Assembly: GCA_035300505.1 (NCBI GenBank)
Contig: DATGVJ010000599.1
Span: 1 to 9,717 of the forward strand
Length of the DNA: 9,717 nt
Reading direction: 5' to 3'
DNA from: VAZQ01 sp035300505
Lineage (GTDB): Bacteria > Pseudomonadota > Alphaproteobacteria > Rhizobiales > Xanthobacteraceae
This document shows positions 5,294 through 9,717 of the stretch, one piece after another (position 1 is the first letter of the stretch; the number at the start of each line of letters is the position of its first letter). Made by a program: the position numbers and the translations under genes. The notes under the pieces were generated by a model that was not told the DNA's origin, did no database searches, and saw only the letters and a list, made by a program, of their open reading frames with translations.

Positions 5294-6283
5294 TCACTCC
5301 CCCTTAATATTCGCCGCCTTGATGACCGGCCACCACTTCTCGATCTCGGCTTTCTGGAAAGCCGCCAGCGCAGCCGGCGTCTGCTGGTTGCGGGGCGGGA
5401 TTTCAAAACCGATATCGGCGAGCTTTTGCCGCGTCACCGGATCGGCGAGTGTCACGACAGTGCCTTCGTTGAGCCTTTCAATGATCTCGGTCGGCGTTCC
5501 TATGGGGGCAAAGAGTGCAACCCAGTTGGAAACGTAGAATCTCGGCAATCCCGCCTCGTCGACAGTCGGAATTTCAGGCGCGGCGGCCGAACGCGTGCGC
5601 GCCGCAACCGCAAAGGCTTTGATTCGTCCGGCCCGCACCAAGGGCAGCGCGCTGGCGGGATCCGGAAACACCAGGTCGATCTGACCGCCAACCAGGTCCT
5701 GCATCGCAAAGGTGAGGCCGCGATAGGGCACGTGTTGAAAGCGCGTATCCGTGAGCTTCTGGAAGAAGATTCCACCGAGATGGCCCTGGCTGCCGACACC
5801 CGGATGTCCCTGCGAGGCCTTGTCGGGGTTTGCCTTGAGCCAGGCAATCAATCCACGCAGATCATCGGCCGGAATGTCTTTCTTGCCCACAATCAATTGC
5901 GCATAATTTGCGAGCAATGCGACCGGTTCGAAATCGCTCACCACATTATATTGCAGAGTGTAGGCCGCGCCGTTCGCGACATGGGAATTCCACACGCCAA
6001 GGCTCAGCGTATAGCCGTCAGGTAACGCGCGGGCGACGCGGCCGGTGCCGATGCTGCCGTTGGCACCGGCGACATTTTCGATGACGACAGGTTGGCCGAG
6101 CGCCAGGCGCAGCCGCTCCACCACGATCCGCGCCACTGCGTCGGCGGGGCCGCCGGCCGGGAATGAAACAACGAGCGTGATCGGGCGAGTGGGAAAAGCT
6201 TGCGCACGTGCGAGGCGTGACGCCATCGGCAAAGTCGCAGCGCCTGCCGCAATTTGTAGAAATTTCCGGCGGGGGGTTGTCAT
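5294..6283 (-). CDS. Bug/TTT-family periplasmic tricarboxylate-type substrate-binding protein
   Basis: A 329-residue protein of the Bug (TctC-like) family. The N-terminus TTPRRKFLQIAAGAATLP is a twin-arginine signal, with probable cleavage at ARAQA before FPTRPITLVVSF. Family hallmarks follow: VVSFPAGGPADAVARIV, ENVAGANGSIGTGRVARA, PDGYTLSLG, QHVPYRGLTFAMQDLVGGQIDLVF and the C-terminal APIGTPTEIIERLN. Such proteins bind small carboxylates in the periplasm and pass them to a TctA/TctB membrane pair; none is in the window, so it is an orphan, which is common. AGGG lies about ten bases before the ATG. It follows the hydratase/lyase gene on the same strand after a 206-base palindrome-rich gap, so co-transcription is uncertain. 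An aromatic acid or ring-cleavage product is possible as ligand but unproven. Confidence 0.93.
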   Translation of the reverse strand: MTTPRRKFLQIAAGAATLPMASRLARAQAFPTRPITLVVSFPAGGPADAVARIVVERLRLALGQPVVIENVAGANGSIGTGRVARALPDGYTLSLGVWNSHVANGAAYTLQYNVVSDFEPVALLANYAQLIVGKKDIPADDLRGLIAWLKANPDKASQGHPGVGSQGHLGGIFFQKLTDTRFQHVPYRGLTFAMQDLVGGQIDLVFPDPASALPLVRAGRIKAFAVAARTRSAAAPEIPTVDEAGLPRFYVSNWVALFAPIGTPTEIIERLNEGTVVTLADPVTRQKLADIGFEIPPRNQQTPAALAAFQKAEIEKWWPVIKAANIKGE

Positions 6284-6313
6284 CGATGTGCCCTGTTCAT
6301 GTTACGTGGCAAA

Positions 6314-6394
6314 CGTAGGGTCTGAACCCGCCCCTACAGGCCAGATTTGTCTGCTGCGGCACATTGTAGGGGCGGGTTTCAAACCCGCCCCTAC
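6314..6394. repeat. GTAGGGGCGGGTTT palindromic repeat with an extra half-copy
   Basis: A perfect hairpin has arms GTAGGGGCGGGTTT (6366-6379) and AAACCCGCCCCTAC (6381-6394) around a single C. A further copy of the right arm, AACCCGCCCCTAC, stands at 6325-6337, preceded by a degraded left arm GTAGGG (6314-6319). It is a dispersed-repeat type known from many proteobacterial intergenic regions. It lies just upstream of the binding-protein start on the minus strand. Confidence 0.85.
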
Positions 6395-6450
6395 GCACAA
6401 CGACTATCCCGTTTTTTCAATAGCGCACAACACCAGCCGCACACCAATCG

Positions 6451-6482
6451 ACACCTCTCCTCGCAGCTGCGAGGAGAGGTGT
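6451..6482. terminator. perfect 32-base palindrome after the hydratase/lyase stop
   Basis: ACACCTCTCCTCGCAG (6451-6466) is followed directly by its exact reverse complement (6467-6482), eight bases beyond the stop codon of the minus-strand hydratase/lyase gene. The RNA would form a very stable hairpin, well placed as a 3' end stabiliser or terminator. No T-run follows it on the minus strand, so simple intrinsic termination is doubtful; CTCTCC-type palindromes are also a known repeat class in Rhizobiales. Confidence 0.5.
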
Positions 6483-6489
6483 TCGGAAA

Positions 6490-7320
6490 TTACGCCTTCT
6501 TGCGCTTGAAGTGGCCAAGGCCCGGACGGTAGGTCTTTTCGTCGAGGAATTGTTTCATGCCCTCGCCGCGGCTGTTTTCCTTGTCCATGTACTTCAAGGC
6601 ATCGCTCTTGGCATTGAGGTAATCCGCCGCCTGCGGTTCGTTCATGAAGCGCACGGCGCGGATTGCTTCCTTGGTGTAGCGCATCGCTGCCGGGCTCTTC
6701 TCCATCAGCTTCTTGGCGAGCTTCACGGTCTCCTCGCGCAGCTTCTCTTTCGGATATGAGAAGTTGACGAAGCCCATCTGCTTGGCCTGCTTGCCGTCGA
6801 AGGGATCGCCGGTCATTGCATAGTACATGGAGTCGCGGAAGTTGAGCGTCTGCACAACATTCCATGCCACGATGCCGCCGGGCAGGATGCCCCAGTTCAC
6901 TTCCGAGAGCCCGAAGGTCGCGTCGTCATCCGCGATGGCAAAATCGCAGGCGCAGACTTGCGTAAACGCGCCGCCGAAGCAAAACCCGTTGACCATCGCA
7001 ATGGTCGGCTTCGGAAACGTCGAAAGTTTCTGCCATCGCCACTGGTTTGAGGCGCGGCGCGCCTTCGCCCGCATGGCGGGGTCGGCCTCGGTGCCGCGGA
7101 AATAAAGCTTGATGTCCTGGCCGGCGCTGAAGGCCGGGCCGGCGCCGGTTACGACCAGGATTTCGGTCTCGTCATCCATCGACAATTCGTCAAGCACATC
7201 GTCCATGTCCAAGTGCAACTGCGGCGACATCGCATTGCGCTTGTCCGGACGATTGAAGATCACCCAGGTGATCCCGCCCTCCTTCTCAACCCTTATGGTT
7301 TCGTACTTCTTCAAAGCCAT
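6490..7320 (-). CDS. ech: p-hydroxycinnamoyl-CoA hydratase/lyase (feruloyl-CoA hydratase/lyase)
   Basis: A 276-residue crotonase-fold enzyme that hydrates feruloyl-, caffeoyl- or p-coumaroyl-CoA and splits off acetyl-CoA, giving vanillin or a hydroxybenzaldehyde. It follows the Pseudomonas HCHL sequence closely: NRPDKRNAMSP, AFSAGQDIKLYFR, KPTIAMVNGFCFGGAF, ATFGLSEVNWGILPGG and GMKQFLDEKTYRPGL. The oxyanion-hole segments are SAGQD (65-69) and FGG (115-117). The catalytic Glu is E140 and the lyase-specific Tyr that binds the phenol is Y234 (DYLNAKSD), the residue that separates this enzyme from plain enoyl-CoA hydratases. T120 replaces the Ser seen in HCHL at the corresponding place. AAGGAG lies eight bases before the ATG. 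No feruloyl-CoA synthetase or vanillin dehydrogenase is in the window. Confidence 0.88.
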   Translation of the reverse strand: MALKKYETIRVEKEGGITWVIFNRPDKRNAMSPQLHLDMDDVLDELSMDDETEILVVTGAGPAFSAGQDIKLYFRGTEADPAMRAKARRASNQWRWQKLSTFPKPTIAMVNGFCFGGAFTQVCACDFAIADDDATFGLSEVNWGILPGGIVAWNVVQTLNFRDSMYYAMTGDPFDGKQAKQMGFVNFSYPKEKLREETVKLAKKLMEKSPAAMRYTKEAIRAVRFMNEPQAADYLNAKSDALKYMDKENSRGEGMKQFLDEKTYRPGLGHFKRKKA

Positions 7321-7427
7321 ACTAACTTCTCCTTGCGTGCTTGATCGGAACCGCCTTCGACGACGGCATAGCTGCTACAATGTGGCGGGGGTATATCCCA
7401 TAGACGCTGGCCACGCGCGCGAACCTT

Positions 7428-7531
7428 GTAGCCCGCATGAGCCAGATCGCGTTCTTCACGCGAGATGGCGACATGCGGGTCGGCAGTCCCAGATATCGCG
7501 CCCCAAAAAGAGGGGCGCTCATCCGGGCTAC
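7428..7531. repeat. compound REP element (BIME-like) between hydratase/lyase and ABC ATPase genes
   Basis: Outer arms GTAGCCCGCATGAG (7428-7441) and CTCATCCGGGCTAC (7518-7531) pair with one mismatch. Inside, CCCGCATG and CATGCGGG form a hairpin (7432-7479) around the core CGCGTTCTTCACGCG (7448-7462) shared with the REPs at 245-259 and 458-472. A third small hairpin GCGCCCC/GGGGCGC (7498-7504/7512-7518) follows. It lies 45 bases beyond the stop of the ABC ATPase gene and may cap its transcript. Confidence 0.8.
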
Positions 7532-7576
7532 AATCCTCTTGCCTGGCACGATGGGGTATGTCCCGGTGGGCTCTTT

Positions 7577-8695
7577 CTACGACACCTTGCCCGGCAAGGC
7601 GACTGCCCTTTCGGGTGCGAATAAAAGCTGCACCTGCCCGTCTGCCGGCAGTTCCATATCGGCCGCCGTGGTGACCTGCAGGCTCACGCCGTCGATCAAG
7701 ACATCGACACGGCGCGAAGAGCCGAGGAACGTCACCCCGCTGACCCTGCCTTCCAGACAATTGTCGTCCGATCCTTCACCATTGACCTTCTTTGGCACGA
7801 TCCTGATGCTTTCCGGGCGGATCGAGACCGAGATCGAGGACGGATCGCTGATGGGTTGCGGGACCATGCAGCGGACTTGGCGGCCATTGAGAACTTCGAC
7901 CTGGCCGCGGCCATTGGCACCCTCGACAAGGCGGCCGGTCAACAGGTTGGTCGCGCCCACGAAGCGCGCCACGAACGGATTGACGGGCCGGAAATAGATG
8001 TCCTGCGGCGATCCGATTTGCGTGACATTGCCGCGATCGATGACCGCAATCTGGTCGGACATCGCGAGCGCTTCGGACTGGTCATGCGTGACATAAACCG
8101 TCGTGATGCCGATCTTGCTTTGGAGCCGCTTGAGTTCGCTGCGCATCTCATCGCGCAATTGGGCGTCGAGATTCGAAAGCGGCTCGTCGAGCAGCAGCAG
8201 CCGTGGCTCATGCACGACCGCACGCGCCAGCGCCACGCGCTGCTGCTGACCACCCGAGAGGCGCGTGGCCGGCCTCTGCTGAAAGCCCTGGAGGTCGACA
8301 ATGTCGAGCGCGCGCTTGACGCCTTCTTCGATTTCCGTCCGGGAATAACGCCGCTGCTTCGAGACCGTGAAGGGAAACGCCACGTTCTCCGCAACCGTCA
8401 TGTGCGGCCAGATCGCATAGGACTGGAACACCATGCCGACGGAGCGCTGCTCGACCGGGACGTTCACACGCGCTTTGGCGTCAAAGAGCGTGCGGCCATC
8501 GACCGCAATCACGCCATCGTCGGGCGTTTCAAGTCCGGCAACGCAGCGCAGCGTCGTGGTCTTGCCGCATCCGGAGGGCCCAAGCAGGGTGAAAAAAGTT
8601 CCGGGCTCGAGCGTAAAGCTCGCGCCACGGATGCCGCCCGCCATCTGGTCGGTGGAATTATCGAAAATCTTGGTCAGTCCCTCGACGCGAAGCAT
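7577..8695 (-). CDS. ABC transporter ATP-binding protein (Fbp/Pot type, TOBE domain)
   Basis: A 372-residue ATPase subunit of a periplasmic-binding-protein-dependent importer. Walker A is GPSGCGKT (39-46), the Q-loop is Q91 (VFQSYAIWPHMTV), the signature is LSGGQQQR (146-153), Walker B is LLLLDEP (166-172) with the D-loop SNLD, and the switch His is H204 (YVTHDQSEA). From about residue 240 a C-terminal regulatory TOBE-like region follows (NPFVARFVGATNLLTG; SIRPESIRI). The combination is typical of iron(III), spermidine/putrescine, thiamine or aminophosphonate importers; the substrate cannot be told from this subunit. Its start lies 16 bases after the permease stop, in one operon with it. The binding protein should lie upstream, outside the window. 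Confidence 0.93.
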   Translation of the reverse strand: MLRVEGLTKIFDNSTDQMAGGIRGASFTLEPGTFFTLLGPSGCGKTTTLRCVAGLETPDDGVIAVDGRTLFDAKARVNVPVEQRSVGMVFQSYAIWPHMTVAENVAFPFTVSKQRRYSRTEIEEGVKRALDIVDLQGFQQRPATRLSGGQQQRVALARAVVHEPRLLLLDEPLSNLDAQLRDEMRSELKRLQSKIGITTVYVTHDQSEALAMSDQIAVIDRGNVTQIGSPQDIYFRPVNPFVARFVGATNLLTGRLVEGANGRGQVEVLNGRQVRCMVPQPISDPSSISVSIRPESIRIVPKKVNGEGSDDNCLEGRVSGVTFLGSSRRVDVLIDGVSLQVTTAADMELPADGQVQLLFAPERAVALPGKVS

Positions 8696-8711
8696 GAAGT
8701 CTCAGCCTTTC

Positions 8712-9717
8712 CTAAGCGCGTCCGAATGCGCCGGCGGCGGACCGCTTGGCGATGAAATAGAACACGACCGCGATCACGCCCATCAGCATGGACCACATCA
8801 GGCCAAGTGCCGCGAGTTCGGTGCCCTGACCGTTGCCCCAGAGGTCGAACATGGCGACCGCCATGGTTTGCGAGCTTGGGCCGGCCAGCAGGATCGCAAG
8901 CGAAAGCGCGCGCGCCGACATCAGGAAGATGAACAGCCATCCGGCCATCAGGGCAGGCGCGAGCAACGGCGCCACGATGCGACGCAACCGCGTCAACGGC
9001 GATGCCCCGCAGATGGCGGCCGCTTCCTCAAGTTCGCGATGGATCTGCAACATGCCGGATGCGCTATAGCGCATCCCATAGGGCAGGTAGTTGATCACGA
9101 AGGCCCAGATCAAAATTCCGAGCGTGCCGTAGAGCGGGATCGGAATGCGCAGGAACACCTGCATGACCGCGATGCCGAGGATGAGCCCGGGAAACACCAG
9201 CGGGATGGTGGCGAGCCGTTCGATCAGCCAGCCGCCGGGCGCGCGCCGCACCGCGAGCCAAGCGCCTATGAACGTCAGCGTCACGGCGCAAGTGGCGGTC
9301 GCGACCGCCACCAGCAGCGTATTGATCATCAGCTCAAACTGTCCGGAGTCCAGCACGGTGCGATAATTATTCAGACTCACCAGCTTGAATGCCGCCGCGC
9401 TCACCGGCTGGAAGAACGGCAGCAGCGATACCCAGAACAACATCAACATGGGCACCAGGAGCAACAATACGAAGTTGAATACGATGATCGCGGACGCAAC
9501 GTAGCGCCATCGCCCGAGATCGAACGGGCGCGGCCGAAACCCTTTCCCCGTGATGGTGGCAAATCGCTCGGCGTGCTGCGACAGCCGGCCGTAGATATAG
9601 AGCAATACCAGAACTAGGAGCAGCATCATGACGGAGAGCGCGCTCGCCCCGCCGATGTCCGGCGGCGCACGTGCCACCATGTTGCTGTAGATGTCGGTCG
9701 TGAGCACCGAAATGCGG
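8712..9717 (-). CDS. FbpB-type ABC transporter permease, C-terminal half (5' end outside window)
   Basis: The frame is open to the window edge and reads RISVLTTDIYSNMVARAPPD just inside it; a GTG at 9707 is not a likely start, because the sequence continues in frame and this stretch is the usual link between the two halves of fused FbpB-type permeases. About seven hydrophobic segments are visible, for example SALSVMMLLLVLVLLYIYG and AIIVFNFVLLLLVPMLMLF. The EAA loop that docks to the ATPase is ELEEAAAICGASPLTRL followed by RRIVAPLLAP. The gene is followed after 16 bases by the ATPase. The full protein would be about 550 residues with two permease domains. Confidence 0.9.
   Translation of the reverse strand, partial: RISVLTTDIYSNMVARAPPDIGGASALSVMMLLLVLVLLYIYGRLSQHAERFATITGKGFRPRPFDLGRWRYVASAIIVFNFVLLLLVPMLMLFWVSLLPFFQPVSAAAFKLVSLNNYRTVLDSGQFELMINTLLVAVATATCAVTLTFIGAWLAVRRAPGGWLIERLATIPLVFPGLILGIAVMQVFLRIPIPLYGTLGILIWAFVINYLPYGMRYSASGMLQIHRELEEAAAICGASPLTRLRRIVAPLLAPALMAGWLFIFLMSARALSLAILLAGPSSQTMAVAMFDLWGNGQGTELAALGLMWSMLMGVIAVVFYFIAKRSAAGAFGRA

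Noticed and set aside
5069..6025. A plus-strand open frame running from the ART-like gene across the binding-protein gene
   Set aside because: It is out of frame with the ART-like gene and antisense to a complete Tat-exported binding protein; composition is Arg-rich shadow sequence.
7321..7427. A promoter upstream of the hydratase/lyase gene
   Set aside because: One is expected here because the gene has a strong ribosome site and a REP element behind it, but I find no pair of boxes good enough to name.
8433..9617. A long plus-strand open frame of 394 codons opposite the ABC permease and ATPase genes
   Set aside because: It is the antisense shadow of clear transporter genes with intact motifs; its protein is low-complexity, rich in His, Gln and Arg, with no domain.

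Overview
The window looks like chromosomal DNA of a high-GC alphaproteobacterium, most likely Rhizobiales close to Bradyrhizobium/Rhodopseudomonas. The reasons are the DUF1178 tail, the CCCGGGTT-type REP hairpins with their own REP-associated transposase (RAYT), an orphan Bug/TTT-type binding protein with a Tat signal, and a lignin-aromatic gene set. The taxonomic call is inferred from gene and repeat style only.

Layout, left to right. The 3' end of a DUF1178 gene (1-210, +) is followed by a REP-rich block (about 220-500 and 1090-1213) around a RAYT transposase gene (402-1040, -). A minus-strand operon comes next: class III extradiol dioxygenase LigB-like (3330-2476), LigA-like small subunit (2470-2201) and a D-2-hydroxyacid dehydrogenase (2167-1208). 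Divergent from it is an Asp/Glu/hydantoin-racemase-fold protein (3420-4136, +), directly followed by a remnant of an NHL-repeat gene (about 4146-4256).

An A+T-richer island (about 4257-5277, +) carries a good sigma70 promoter, three inverted repeats, an 84-residue protein with no family I recognise, and a 198-residue protein with an ADP-ribosyltransferase-like HG...GGAYFW pattern. I read this as a candidate antitoxin-toxin (or related defence) pair; it is the most novel-looking part of the window.

The right part is all on the minus strand: a Bug-type periplasmic binding protein (6283-5294), an intergenic block of strong palindromes (6314-6482), a p-hydroxycinnamoyl-CoA hydratase/lyase (7320-6490), a compound REP element (7428-7531), and an ABC ATPase (8695-7577) preceded by the C-terminal half of its FbpB-type permease (9717-8712, cut by the window edge).

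Functionally, the hydratase/lyase would shorten feruloyl- or coumaroyl-CoA to an aromatic aldehyde, which feeds protocatechuate-type intermediates. LigB/LigA-like proteins belong to the enzyme class that opens such rings, and the dehydrogenase, racemase-fold protein and solute transporters fit uptake and processing of small carboxylates. These links are inference from families and proximity. Several enzymes depart from the textbook active site (LigB-like without the usual SH histidine, racemase-fold without either catalytic cysteine), so exact substrates remain open.
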